From Nitzschia sp. pyKryTriq1 (lineage: Eukaryota; Bacillariophyta; Bacillariophyceae; Bacillariales; Bacillariaceae): a DNA stretch of 64,000 bases. Location: contig OY101128.1 in assembly GCA_956465555.1 (NCBI GenBank), positions 1,178,001 through 1,242,000 on the forward strand, given 5' to 3'. The stretch's first letter is position 1. Every line of letters begins with the position of its first letter. The notes under the pieces were generated by a model. The model worked only from the letters and a program-made list of their open reading frames with translations, did not search any database and was not told the DNA's origin. This document shows, piece after piece, positions 36,501 to 43,286 of this stretch. The translations under genes were made by a program, and so were the position numbers.

Positions 36501-39500
36501 CGGTGCGGAGGTCGGTCCCGAGGTCGGTCCCGAGGTCGGTCCCGAGGTAGGTCCAGAGGTGGGTTCAGAGGTAGGTCCCGAGGTAGGTCCCGAGGTAGGT
36601 CCCGAGGTAGGTCCCGAGGTAGGTCCTGAAGTGGGTCCCGATGTGGGTCCAGAGGTCGGTCCTGAAGTGGGTCCCGAGGTAGGTCCTGAAGTGGGTCCCG
36701 ATGTGGGTCCAGAGGTCGGTCCCGACGTTGGTCCAGAAGTTGGTCCTGACGTGGGTCCAGAGGTCGGTCCCGACGTTGGTCCAGAAGTTGGTCCAGAGGT
36801 GGGACCCGAAGTCGGTCTCGACGTTGGTCCAGAAGTTGGTCCCGAGGTGGGACCAGAAGTTGGTCCCGAGGTGGGTCCAGAGGTGGGTCCAGAAGTTGGT
36901 CCGGAGGTGGGTCCAGAAGTAGGTCCTGATGTCGGAGATCCAGTTGGGCCAGCTGTAGGATCCTCGCTTGGGTATAAACTTGCCGAAGGAGCATCCGATG
37001 GTGCGTCGCTAGGGGCAGGTGAAACAGTGGGCGAAGGCGTTGGTGCACCAGTGGGTCCCGAGGTAGGTCCCGAGGTAGGTCCGGAGGTAGGTCCCGAGGT
37101 AGGTCCCGAGGTAGGTCCTGAAGTGGGTCCTGAAGTAGGTCCCGAGGTGGGTCCTGAGGTAGGTCCCGACGTAGGTCCAGATGTCGGTCCCGAGGTGGGA
37201 CCTGATGTGGGTCCTGACGTGGGTCCCGATGTTGGTCCAGATGTTGGTCCCGAGGTCGGTGCGGAGGTCGGTCCCGAGGTCGGTCCCGAGGTAGGTCCAG
37301 AGGTGGGTTCAGAGGTAGGTCCCGAGGTAGGTCCCGAGGTAGGTCCCGAGGTAGGTCCCGAGGTAGGTCCCGAGGTAGGTCCTGAAGTGGGTCCCGATGT
37401 GGGTCCAGAGGTCGGTCCTGAAGTGGGTCCCGAGGTAGGTCCTGAAGTGGGTCCTGACGTGGGTCCAGAGGTCGGTCCCGACGTTGGTCCAGAAGTTGGT
37501 CCTGACGTGGGTCCAGAGGTCGGTCCCGACGTTGGTCCAGAAGTTGGTCCAGAGGTGGGACCCGAAGTCGGTCCCGACGTTGGTCCAGAAGTTGGTCCCG
37601 AGGTGGGACCAGAAGTTGGTTCCGAGGTGGGTCCAGAGGTGGGTTCAGAAGTTGGTCCGGAGGTGGGTCCAGAAGTAGGTCCTGATGTCGGAGATCCAGT
37701 TGGGCCAGCTGTAGGATCCTCGCTTGGGTATAAACTTGCCGAAGGAGCATCCGATGGTGCGTCGCTAGGGGCAGGTGAAACAGTGGGCGAAGGCGTTGGT
37801 GCACCAGTGGGTCCCGAGGTAGGTCCCGAGGTAGGTCCTGAGGTAGGTCCCGAGGTAGGTCCCGAGGTAGGTCCCGAGGTAGGTCCCGAGGTAGGTCCTG
37901 AAGTGGGTCCCGACGTAGGTCCCGAGGTCGGTCCGGAAGTGGGTCCCGAGGTCGGTCCTGAAGTGGGTCCAGACGTGGGTCCCGAGGTCGGTCCCGAGGT
38001 CGGTCCTGAAGTGGGTCCAGAGGTGGGTCCCGAGGTAGGTCCCGAGGTAGGTCCCGAGGTAGGTCCCGAGGTAGGTCCCGAGGTAGGTCCCGAGGTAGGT
38101 CCCGAGGTGGGTCCAGAGGTAGGTCCCGAGGTGGGTCCAGAGGTAGGTCCTGAAGTGGGTCCCGATGTGGGTCCAGAGGTCGGTCCTGAAGTGGGTCCCG
38201 AGGTAGGTCCTGAAGTAGGTGCTGACGTGGGTCCAGAGGTCGGTCCCGACGTTGGTCCTGAAGTTGGTCCTGACGTTGGTCCAGAAGTTGGTCCAGAGGT
38301 GGGTCCCGAAGTCGGTCCAGACGTTGGTCCCGAGGTGGGCCCAGAAGTTGGTCCAGAGGTGGGTCCAGAGGTGGGTCCAGAAGTGGGTCCAGAAGTTGGT
38401 CCAGAGGTGGGTCCGGAGGTGGGTCCAGAAGTAGGTCCTGATGTCGGGGATCCAGTTGGGCCAGCTGTAGGATCCTCGCTTGGGTATAAACTTGCCGAAG
38501 GAGCATCCGATGGTGCGTCGCTAGGGGCAGGTGAAACAGTGGGCGAAGGCGTTGGTGCACCAGTGGGTCCCGAGGTAGGTCCTGAAGTGGGTCCAGAGGT
38601 GGGTCCCGAGGTAGGTCCCGAGGTAGGACCCGAGGTAGGTCCCGAGGTGGGTCCCGAGGTAGGTCCCGAGGTCGGTCCTGATGTGGGTCCAGAGGTGGGT
38701 CCCGAGGTAGGTCCTGATGTGGGACCTGACGTGGGACCTGACGTGGGTCCAGAGGTCGGTCCCGACGTTGGTCCAGAAGTTGGTCCAGAGGTGGGTCCAG
38801 AAGTCGGTCCCGACGTTGGTCCAGAAGTTGGTCCCGAGGTTGGCCCAGAAGTTGGTCCCGAGGTGGGTCCAGAAGTTGGTCCTGACGTTGGTCCAGAAGT
38901 TGGTCCCGAGGTGGGCCCAGAAGTTGGTCCCGAGGTGGGTCCAGAAGTTGGTCCTGACGTTGGTCCCGACGTTGGTCCCGAAGTTGGTCCAGAAGTTGGT
39001 CCAGAAGTTGGTCCAGAAGTGGGTCCGGAGGTGGGTCCGGAAGTGGGTCCCGAGGTCGGTCCGGAAGTGGGTCCAGAAGTGGGTCCAGAAGTGGGTCCCG
39101 AAGTAGGTCCAGAAGTGGGTCCCGAAGTAGGTCCCGAAGTAGGTCCTGATGTGGGGGATCCAGTTGGGCCAGCTGTAGGATCCTCGCTTGGGTATAAACT
39201 TGCCGAAGGGGCATCTGATGGTGCGTCGCTAGGGGCAGGTGAAATGGTGGGCGAAGGCGTTGGTGCACCAGTGGGTCCCGACGTAGGTCCTGAAGTGGGT
39301 CCTGAGGTAGGTCCCGAGGTAGGTCCCGAGGTAGGTCCCGAGGTAGGTCCTGAAGTGGGTCCCGACGTGGGTCCCGACGTGGGTCCCGAGGTGGGTCCCG
39401 AGGTGGGTCCCGAAGTCGGTCCAGAGGTGGGTCCCGAGGTAGGTCCTGAAGTGGGTCCTGACGTGGGTCCAGAGGTCGGTCCCGACGTTGGTCCAGAAGT

Positions 39501-42500
39501 TGGTCCAGAGGTGGGTCCAGAAGTCGGTCCCGACGTTGGTCCAGAAGTTGGTCCTGAGGTTGGCCCAGAAGTTGGTCCCGAGGTGGGTCCAGAAGTTGGT
39601 CCTGACGTTGGTCCCGAGGTTGGTCCAGAAGTTGGTCCCGACGTTGGTCCCGAGGTGGGTCCAGAAGTTGGTCCTGACGTTGGTCCCGACGTTGGTCCCG
39701 AGGTAGGTCCCGAGGTAGGTCCCGAGGTAGGTCTAGAAGTTGGTCCCGAAGTGGGTCCGGAGGTTGGTCCAGAGGTGGGTCCAGACGTTGGTCCTGAAGT
39801 GGGTCCCGACGTTGGGGACGACGTGGGTGGGCGAGTGTCTCCATCTTTTGTAGGCGCAGCAGATACGGTAGGGAGTGCGGTGGGGACAGCCGTCGGTCCC
39901 GAAGTAGGTCCAGAAGTCGGTCCCGAGGTGGGTCCCGAAGTCGGTCCCGAGGTGGGTCCCGAAGTCGGTCCCGAGGTGGGTCCCGAGGTGGGTCCCGAGG
40001 TGGGTCCCGAAGTAGGTCCCGAAGTAGGTCCCGAAGTAGGTCCCGAAGTAGGTCCCGAAGTAGGTCCCGAAGTCGGTCCCGAAGTCGGTCCCGAAGTAGG
40101 CCCTGAAGTAGGCCCTGAAGTGGGTCCTGAAGTTGGTCCTGCCACTGGTTCCTGGGTTGGAGGGACTGGGGTGGACTCGCAAGGCCATCCAGGTTTTTTC
40201 TCGCAAGGGACTACGAATGAATATACTACCACCTTGTCTGCATTAGCATCATCGCACGGGTCAACATCTTCGCTGTCTTCAGAAAACGCGATCACATCAA
40301 TAAATGCAACTGCGATGTCGGGGTAATCTTGGTTAGAAACGCAGGTCGCCGTGAAGGTTGCACCATCGGTGGCAGAGTATGTTTTGCATTCGTAACCGTC
40401 TGCGGTTGGGTACTTTGCCTTCAAAGTAGTACCCCAAGCTTCTGGGACAAATTCTACCATGACATTGACAATATTGTAGGAAACAACACTGATAGGCGGG
40501 GAGAGCGAGAAAGGATTTTCTTCTGGCGAAACAAGGATAGGGTCCAAACAGTAGTCAGGAGTCGGTGCGGCGGTTGGCCCGGCCGTAGGTCCCGCAGTAG
40601 GTCCTGCAGTCGGTCCCGCAGTAGGTCCTGCAGTCGGTGCGACGGTGGGTCCAGCGGTTGGTGCACCAGTCGGTCGGGCCGTTGGACCAGCAGTCGGGGC
40701 CAAGACAGGTGAGGCAGTGGGTCCGACAGTAGGTCCGGCAGTGCGCGGCCCACAGGCATTGCTGCCGTCGCAAGGAATCTTCAAGGTGTACGACACAACT
40801 TCGTTTGGGTCTTGTTTCTCCCATCCCTTTGCAAAATTACAGATCGCAGGCTTGGGGGAAGACATATCTTTAAAAGAGCCGTCGTGGATGAAAAGCTCGA
40901 CTGATGCAAAGTTGTCCACACACGGAGCAGTATACACAGTCTCGGTTTCTGGACTGATCGTTTCCTTCTTGTCAGTCTCATTACAAGTTACATTATTGAA
41001 CACAGGTACCATCCAACTAATTGTACCGCTTGTCTTGTAATTCAGTTTGATACCAAATGTCACATTAGTAGTCTCTGATTGCTTGACGTCGACGGTCGCA
41101 TTGAACGGGATATACTTCGGATCTCGAGTCACATACACCCCCTCGCCTTCAATGCAGTAGGTGACCTCGCTGGGTCCAACGGTTGGTCCGGCAGTGGGTC
41201 CGGCAGTCGGGGCCGAGACAGGTGCGGCAGTGGGTCCGACAGCAGGTGCGGCAGTGGGTCCCGCGGTGGGACCGGCAGTCGGTGCGACGGTGGGACCAGC
41301 GGTTGGTGCACCAGTCGGTCGGGCCGTTGGACCAGCAGTCGGGGCCAAGACAGGTGAGGCAGTGGGTCCGACAGTAGGTCCGGCAGTGCGCGGCCCACAG
41401 GCATTGCTGCCGTCGCAAGGAATCTTCAAGGTGTACGACACAACTTCGTTTGGGTCTTGTTTCTCCCATCCCTTTGCAAAATTACAGATCGCAGGCTTGG
41501 GGGAAGACATATCTTTAAAAGAGCCGTCGTGGATGAAAAGCTCGACTGATGCAAGGTTGTCCACACACGGAGCAGTATACACAGTCTCGGTTTCTGGACT
41601 GATCGTTTCCTTCTTGTCAGTCTCATTACAAGTTACATTATTGAACACAGGTACCATCCAACTAATTGTACCGCTTGTCTTGTAATTCAGTTTGATACCA
41701 AATGTCACATTAGTAGTCTCTGATTGCTTGACGTCGACGGTCGCATTGAACGGGATATACTTCGGATCTCGAGTCACATACACCCCCTCGCCTTCAATGC
41801 AGTAGGTGATCTCGCTGGGTCCAACGGTTGGTCCGGCAGTGGGTCCGGCAGTCGGTTCCAAAGTATCTTCTGGGCCTGAGAATGGTTCAACGGGAGCACC
41901 AAAAGGAGCGGCCGTGGGGACAACACCATCAGTAAAAGAGAAGCCCGGCTTGCCTTTCTGCCCAACTTCGCCTGTGGGAGCCATGCTGGGGGTATCACTC
42001 GGAGCGTCGCTAACGTCCTCTTCGTTGGAGGGCTTCGGTCCACGGCGCTTATTCCCACCAACTTCGCCTGTGGGAGCCATGCTGGGGGTATCACTCGGAG
42101 CGTCGCTGACGTCCTCTTCGTTGGAGGGCTTCGGTCCACGGCGCTTATTCCCACCACCGTCGCCTGTGGGAGCCATGCTGGGGGTATCACTCGGAGCGTC
42201 GCTGACGTCCTCTTCGTTGGAGGGCTTCGGTCCACGGCGGCGTCCACCTTCGCCTGTGGGAGCCATGCTGGGGGTATCACTCGGAGCGTCGCTGTCGTCC
42301 TCTTCCTTAGGTCCACGGCGGCGTCCACCTTCGCCCGTGGGAGCCATACTGGGGGTATCACTCGGAGCGTCGCTGAGGTCCGCCTCATTAGAGGGGTTAC
42401 TACGGCGGCGCCCACCTTCGCCAGTGGGAGCCATGCTCGGGGTGTCACTCGGAGCGTCGCTGTCCGCGTCAGGAGGCGGGCCCGGCTCCACATCACCATC

Positions 42501-43286
42501 AGTGCCCTGGGCTTCGGAGTCCCCATCGCGATTGGCATCATCCACGCCCGAGGGGGACTGAGAAGGCTCCATAGACACGGAAGGCATCTGAGAGTTACAC
42601 CAGACATGCTTTCGCGGACCGACCTTGCCCATGTTTCCGAAACACTCATCCTTGGTGGGGGCTTGAGAAGCAACGGAATCGATAGACCCCGATGGGAAGT
42701 CGCCAGCGAACGTCTGCGGAGCACTCACGGGGCCAGCAACGGGGCTGGCCGTAGGGACTCCTTCTGCCTGGCGGGGTTCCATTTCCATACCTGGGAGACC
42801 TGGGTTGCCTCGACCTGGGTTGCCTTGGGCCTCCGTCCCACGACCACCATTAATAAGATGACGAAACTCCGCGCAGGCAGGGTCCTCCTTGTCAATGAGG
42901 CAGTGGGTGGGCATGATCTTGATTTCGCCATCAAGCTTCTTGCGCTGAGCTTCCTCGAAGCCAGCAGGCAAGTTGGGGTTGGATCCGGGGTCCTCGTGGG
43001 GACCTGGGATCAGGGGAGCGCAGGGGCCTACCTTGGTTGGGTCGTCCAAGTCACAGTCGACAGCGTCAACGATCTTGCTGGCTCGAACGTTCCTGCCGAA
43101 GTACCTGTAGAACCACGATGTCCTCCTCTCGATCACCTCCTCCGCGTAACGCAAAAATCCGAGGACGCCTCCTCCAAGATCAGCGTGAACGCCAGAGAAA
43201 CTGGTCGCGAGGATCAACAGGACCAAGAGTCCGCCTTTCCCCATGCTCCAGGGTTTGCTTTTAGCCATCTTCGATGTCAATGTCAA
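24504..43286 (-). CDS. Giant secreted Gly-Pro-Thr-Ser mucin-like modular protein, copy 2
   Basis: A single frame of 6260 codons with the same architecture as copy 1: signal peptide, six DAPS repeats, A1 (41390-41816), A2 (40744-41174), B (40169-40562), GPTS arrays with one module C (33100-33555), D (26900-27330), PTA array, E, F, G and tail. Met7 is an alternative start at 43268. Unique regions differ from copy 1 by very few residues (an Arg-Pro/Arg-Ala and a Gln/Arg change near the N-terminus, Glu/Asp and Val/Ile in module C). The 894-residue length difference is mostly the missing second module C. Both frames are open, so both copies are probably functional. Confidence 0.85.
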   Translation of the reverse strand: MTLTSKMAKSKPWSMGKGGLLVLLILATSFSGVHADLGGGVLGFLRYAEEVIERRTSWFYRYFGRNVRASKIVDAVDCDLDDPTKVGPCAPLIPGPHEDPGSNPNLPAGFEEAQRKKLDGEIKIMPTHCLIDKEDPACAEFRHLINGGRGTEAQGNPGRGNPGLPGMEMEPRQAEGVPTASPVAGPVSAPQTFAGDFPSGSIDSVASQAPTKDECFGNMGKVGPRKHVWCNSQMPSVSMEPSQSPSGVDDANRDGDSEAQGTDGDVEPGPPPDADSDAPSDTPSMAPTGEGGRRRSNPSNEADLSDAPSDTPSMAPTGEGGRRRGPKEEDDSDAPSDTPSMAPTGEGGRRRGPKPSNEEDVSDAPSDTPSMAPTGDGGGNKRRGPKPSNEEDVSDAPSDTPSMAPTGEVGGNKRRGPKPSNEEDVSDAPSDTPSMAPTGEVGQKGKPGFSFTDGVVPTAAPFGAPVEPFSGPEDTLEPTAGPTAGPTVGPSEITYCIEGEGVYVTRDPKYIPFNATVDVKQSETTNVTFGIKLNYKTSGTISWMVPVFNNVTCNETDKKETISPETETVYTAPCVDNLASVELFIHDGSFKDMSSPKPAICNFAKGWEKQDPNEVVSYTLKIPCDGSNACGPRTAGPTVGPTASPVLAPTAGPTARPTGAPTAGPTVAPTAGPTAGPTAAPAVGPTAAPVSAPTAGPTAGPTVGPSEVTYCIEGEGVYVTRDPKYIPFNATVDVKQSETTNVTFGIKLNYKTSGTISWMVPVFNNVTCNETDKKETISPETETVYTAPCVDNFASVELFIHDGSFKDMSSPKPAICNFAKGWEKQDPNEVVSYTLKIPCDGSNACGPRTAGPTVGPTASPVLAPTAGPTARPTGAPTAGPTVAPTAGPTAGPTAGPTAGPTAGPTAAPTPDYCLDPILVSPEENPFSLSPPISVVSYNIVNVMVEFVPEAWGTTLKAKYPTADGYECKTYSATDGATFTATCVSNQDYPDIAVAFIDVIAFSEDSEDVDPCDDANADKVVVYSFVVPCEKKPGWPCESTPVPPTQEPVAGPTSGPTSGPTSGPTSGPTSGPTSGPTSGPTSGPTSGPTSGPTSGPTSGPTSGPTSGPTSGPTSGPTSGPTSGPTSGPTSGPTAVPTALPTVSAAPTKDGDTRPPTSSPTSGPTSGPTSGPTSGPTSGPTSGPTSRPTSGPTSGPTSGPTSGPTSGPTSGPTSGPTSGPTSGPTSGPTSGPTSGPTSGPTSGPTSGPTSGPTSGPTSGPTSGPTSGPTSGPTSGPTSGPTSGPTSGPTSGPTSGPTSGPTSGPTSGPTSGPTSGPTSGPTSGPTSGPTSGPTSGPTSGPTGAPTPSPTISPAPSDAPSDAPSASLYPSEDPTAGPTGSPTSGPTSGPTSGPTSGPTSGPTSGPTSGPTSGPTSGPTSGPTSGPTSGPTSGPTSGPTSGPTSGPTSGPTSGPTSGPTSGPTSGPTSGPTSGPTSGPTSGPTSGPTSGPTSGPTSGPTSGPTSGPTSGPTSGPTSGPTSGPTSGPTSGPTSGPTSGPTSGPTSGPTSGPTSGPTSGPTSGPTSGPTSGPTSGPTSGPTGAPTPSPTVSPAPSDAPSDAPSASLYPSEDPTAGPTGSPTSGPTSGPTSGPTSGPTSGPTSGPTSGPTSGPTSGPTSGPTSGPTSGPTSGPTSGPTSGPTSGPTSGPTSGPTSAPTSGPTSGPTSGPTSGPTSGPTSGPTSGPTSGPTSGPTSGPTSGPTSGPTSGPTSGPTSGPTSGPTSGPTSGPTSGPTSGPTSGPTSGPTSGPTSGPTSGPTSGPTSGPTSGPTSGPTSGPTSGPTSGPTSGPTSGPTGAPTPSPTVSPAPSDAPSDAPSASLYPSEDPTAGPTGSPTSGPTSGPTSGPTSEPTSGPTSEPTSGPTSGPTSGPTSGPTSGPTSGPTSGPTSGPTSGPTSGPTSGPTSGPTSGPTSGPTSGPTSGPTSGPTSGPTSGPTSGPTSGPTSGPTSGPTSGPTSGPTSEPTSGPTSGPTSGPTSAPTSGPTSGPTSGPTSGPTSGPTSGPTSGPTSGPTSGPTSGPTSGPTSGPTSGPTSGPTSGPTSGPTSGPTGAPTPSPTVSPAPSDAPSDAPSASLYPSEDPTAGPTGSPTSGPTSGPTSGPTSGPTSGPTSGPTSGPTSGPTSGPTSRPTSGPTSGPTSGPTSGPTSGPTSGPTSGPTSGPTSGPTSGPTSGPTSGPTSGPTSGPTSGPTSGPTSGPTSGPTSGPTSGPTSEPTSGPTSGPTSGPTSGPTSAPTSGPTSGPTSGPTSGPTSGPTSGPTSGPTSGPTSGPTSGPTSGPTSGPTSGPTSGPTSGPTSGPTSGPTGAPTPSPTVSPAPSDAPSDAPSASLYPSEDPTAGPTGSPTSGPTSGPTSGPTSGPTSGPTSGPTSGPTSGPTSGPTSRPTSGPTSGPTSGPTSGPTSGPTSGPTSGPTSGPTSGPTSGPTSGPTSGPTSGPTAGPTSGPTSGPTSGPTSGPTSGPTSGPTSGPTTGPTSGPTSGPTSGPTLGPTSGPTSGPTSGPTSGPTSGPTSGPTSGPTSGPTSGPTSGPTSGPTSAPTSGPTSGPTSGPTSGPTSGPTSGPTSGPTSGPTSGPTSGPTSGPTSGPTSGPTGAPTPSPSVSPAPSDAPSDAPSASLYPSEDPTAGPTGSPTSGPTSGPTSGPTSGPTSGPTSGPTSGPTSGPTSGPTSGPTSGPTSGPTSGPTSGPTSGPTSGPTSGPTSGPTSGPTSGPTSRPTSGPTSGPTSGPTSGPTSGPTSGPTSGPTSGPTSGPTSGPTSGPTSGPTSGPTSGPTSGPTSGPTSGPTSGPTSGPTSGPTSGPTTGPTAGPTSGPTSGPTSGPTSGPTSGPTSGPTSGPTSGPTSGPTSGPTSGPTSGPTSEPTSGPTSGPTSGPTSGPTSGPTSGPTSGPTSGPTGAPTPSPTVSPAPSDAPSDAPSASLYPSEDPTAGPTGSPTSGPTSGPTSGPTSGPTSGPTSGPTSGPTSGPTSGPTSGPTSGPTSGPTSGPTSGPTSGPTSAPTSGPTSGPTSGPTSGPTSGPTSGPTSGPTSGPTSGPTSGPTSGPTSGPTSGPTSGPTSAPTSGPTSGPTSGPTSGPTSGPTSGPTSGPTSGPTSGPTSGPTSGPTSGPTSGPTSGPTSGPTSGPTSGPTSGPTSGPTSGPTSGPTSGPTSGPTFGPTSGPTSGPTSGPTSGPTSGPTSGPTSGPTSGPTSGPTSGPTSGPTSGPTSGPTSGPTSGPTSGPTSAPTSTPSVSFQPTDCWEKYGITEDDLVHQEGFPLSLPNETVNILSADGDSITIEITNLFTNKTVVMVSVNYHQAIGVSECDYTTNLAYGESFDFTALCFDEYTDISIFVWTGEVNVTECKYCSMPSGEDVPVTIFHFEPSCRDICAPPTSVPTSTPTSGPTSGPTSGPTSGPTSGPTSGPTSGPTSGPTSGPTSGPTSGPTSGPTSAPTSGPTSGPTSGPTSGPTSGPTSGPTSGPTSGPTSGPTSGPTSGPTSGPTSGPTSGPTSGPTSGPTSGPTSGPTSGPTSGPTSGPTSGPTSGPTSGPTSGPTSGPTSGPTSGPTSGPTSGPTSGPTSGPTSGPTSGPTSGPTSGPTSGPTSGPTSGPTSGPTSGPTSGPTSGPTSGPTSGPTSRPTSGPTSGPTSGPTSGPTSGPTSGPTSGPTSGPTSGPTSGPTSGPTSGPTSGPTSGPTSGPTGAPTPSPTVSPAPSDAPSDAPSASLYPSEDPTAGPTSSPTSGPTSGPTSGPTSGPTSGPTSGPTSGPTSGPTSGPTSGPTSGPTSGPTSGPTSGPTSGPTSGPTSGPTSGPTSRPTSGPTSGPTSGPTSGPTSGPTSGPTSGPTSGPTSGPTSGPTSGPTSGPTSGPTSGPTSGPTSGPTSGPTSGPTSGPTSGPTSGPTSGPTSGPTSGPTSGPTSGPTSGPTSGPTSGPTSGPTSGPTSGPTSGPTSGPTSGPTSGPTSGPTSGPTSGPTSGPTSGPTSGPTSGPTSGPTSGPTSGPTSGPTSGPTSGPTSGPTSGPTSGPTSGPTSGPTSGPTGAPTPSPTVSPAPSDAPSDAPSASLYPSEDPTAGPTSSPTSGPTSGPTSGPTSGPTSGPTSGPTSGPTSGPTSGPTSGPTSGPTSGPTSGPTSGPTSGPTSGPTSGPTSGPTSGPTSGPTSGPTSGPTSGPTSGPTSGPTSGPTSGPTSGPTSGPTSGPTSGPTSGPTSGPTSGPTSGPTSGPTSGPTSGPTSGPTSGPTSGPTSGPTSGPTSGPTSGPTSGPTSGPTSGPTSGPTSGPTSGPTSGPTSGPTSGPTSGPTSGPTSGPTSGPTSGPTSGPTSGPTSGPTSGPTSGPTSGPTSGPTSGPTSGPTSGPTSGPTSGPTSGPTSGPTSGPTSGPTSGPTSGPTGAPTPSPTVSPAPSNAPSDAPSASLYPSEDPTAGPTSSPTSGPTSGPTSGPTSGPTSGPTSGPTSGPTSGPTSGPTSGPTSGPTSGPTSGPTSGPTSGPTSGPTSGPTSGPTSGPTSGPTSGPTSGPTSGPTSGPTSGPTSGPTSGPTSGPTSGPTSGPTSGPTSGPTSGPTSGPTSGPTSGPTSGPTSGPTSGPTSGPTSGPTSGPTSGPTSGPTSGPTSGPTSGPTSGPTSGPTSGPTSGPTSGPTSGPTSGPTSGPTSGPTSGPTGAPTPSPTVSPAPSNAPSDAPSASLYPSEDPTAGPTSSPTSGPTSGPTSGPTSGPTSGPTFGPTSGPTSGPTSGPTSGPTSGPTSGPTSGPTSGPTSGPTSGPTSRPTSGPTSGPTSGPTSGPTSGPTSGPTSGPTSGPTSGPTSGPTSGPTSGPTSGPTSGPTSGPTSGPTSGPTSGPTSGPTSGPTSGPTSGPTSGPTSGPTSGPTSGPTSGPTSGPTSGPTSGPTSGPTSGPTSGPTSGPTSGPTSGPTSGPTSGPTSGPTSGPTSGPTSGPTSGPTSGPTSGPTSGPTSGPTSGPTSGPTSGPTSGPTSGPTSGPTSGPTSGPTSGPTSGPTSGPTGAPTPSPTVSPAPSNAPSDAPSASLYPSEDPTAGPTSSPTSGPTSGPTSGPTSGPTSGPTSGPTSGPTSGPTSGPTSGPTSGPTSGPTSGPTSGPTSGPTSGPTSGPTSGPTSGPTSGPTSGPTSGPTSGPTSGPTSGPTSGPTSGPTSGPTSGPTSGPTSGPTSGPTSGPTSGPTSGPTSGPTSGPTSGPTSGPTSGPTSGPTSGPTSGPTSGPTSAPTSGPTSGPTSGPTSGPTSGPTSGPTSGPTSGPTLVPTSGPTSGPTSGPTSGPTSGPTSGPTSGPTSGPTSGPTSGPTTGPTSGPTSGPTSGPTSVPTSGPTSGPTSGPTTSPTDGPTPCIDLAVPSLIEQIGGNAPHVFESMDLEELIQILAQAGNSVEFSINPTLLGTGLKAISVHYHKDVSTDECKPELTLDALLNYTAFCYGHDNKFTDVSIIAYFGNVTVEECEKCNPPSAGSTDTVYFSFEVPCIPVCETEPPSASPTAIPTTAQPTQAPTAQPTAMPTQAPTAKPTAAPTQAPTAQPTAAPTQAPTAKPTAAPTQAPTAKPTAAPTQAPTAKPTAAPTQAPTAKPTAAPTQAPTAKPTAAPTQAPTAQPTAQPTAAPTQAPTAQPTAAPTQAPTAQPTAAPTQAPTAKPTAAPTQAPTAKPTAAPTQAPTAQPTAQPTAAPTQAPTAQPTAAPTQAPTAQPTAQPTAAPTQAPTAKPTAAPTQAPTAKPTAAPTRAPTAKPTAAPTRAPTAKPTAAPTRAPTAQPTAAPTKCIETVKPDFLEVIGKNGLVVDPSDIVTITYQDGDRVDFKINQIFSPGGSVAAISVYYHDTAGSIDCNVTKSVGTNVSLPFSAYCVDDITDVSVYVQLTGNDLANECEYCKAPASTSTNVAAFYFNLGCKPVCEPENSVPVAPTAQPTPAPQHPLLSCYNGAVDVTPDANRCSMSGNPFKIMEMSDSEVKFEVSNTFTASGCQNKELTVRYDALGDSGLECFENAAGQVFGAECTNGVAEVEIFAPCSGQSAASPCNAAKTGCSHLYVLPCQASRLCQTTPPAPTPPPVAPPQGSCTASLASVTPLQNGDVGYPAGAITYIGYNGQNSEITFSVKQSWKAGQISWVSAIVDTDGDGKLDDCQKTNGFDPGVSQIYLTKCDADIGSITVRVNLHDGQFKTADNKNPGLCDGWPNNGKNSNVASYDVKFNCECVRSLETDESDSVAEEPSTDPDDMPYCVSEDFPCEGDEASMVYVCHYSSRKGYQTFCVPEADSDILRFYSHDYCGPCEGGQGVTWGKMTN
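26071..26872 (-). repeat. PTAAPTQAPTA(K/Q) array, copy 2
   Basis: Same type of Pro-Thr-Ala minisatellite as 2505-3205, expanded by 108 nt (36 residues) with Lys- and Gln-containing units in a different order. Confidence 0.85.
27330..40145 (-). repeat. GPTS 12-nt coding array with higher-order spacers, copy 2
   Basis: About nine hundred GPTS units (estimate from span) with twelve SLYPSEDPTAGPT spacers, near 28252, 29272, 30078, 31121, 32131, 34461, 35361, 36211, 36970, 37728, 38484 and 39190. Five lie between modules D and C and seven between C and B, against seven, one and four in copy 1. The total spacer number is thus the same but the distribution differs. Confidence 0.9.
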
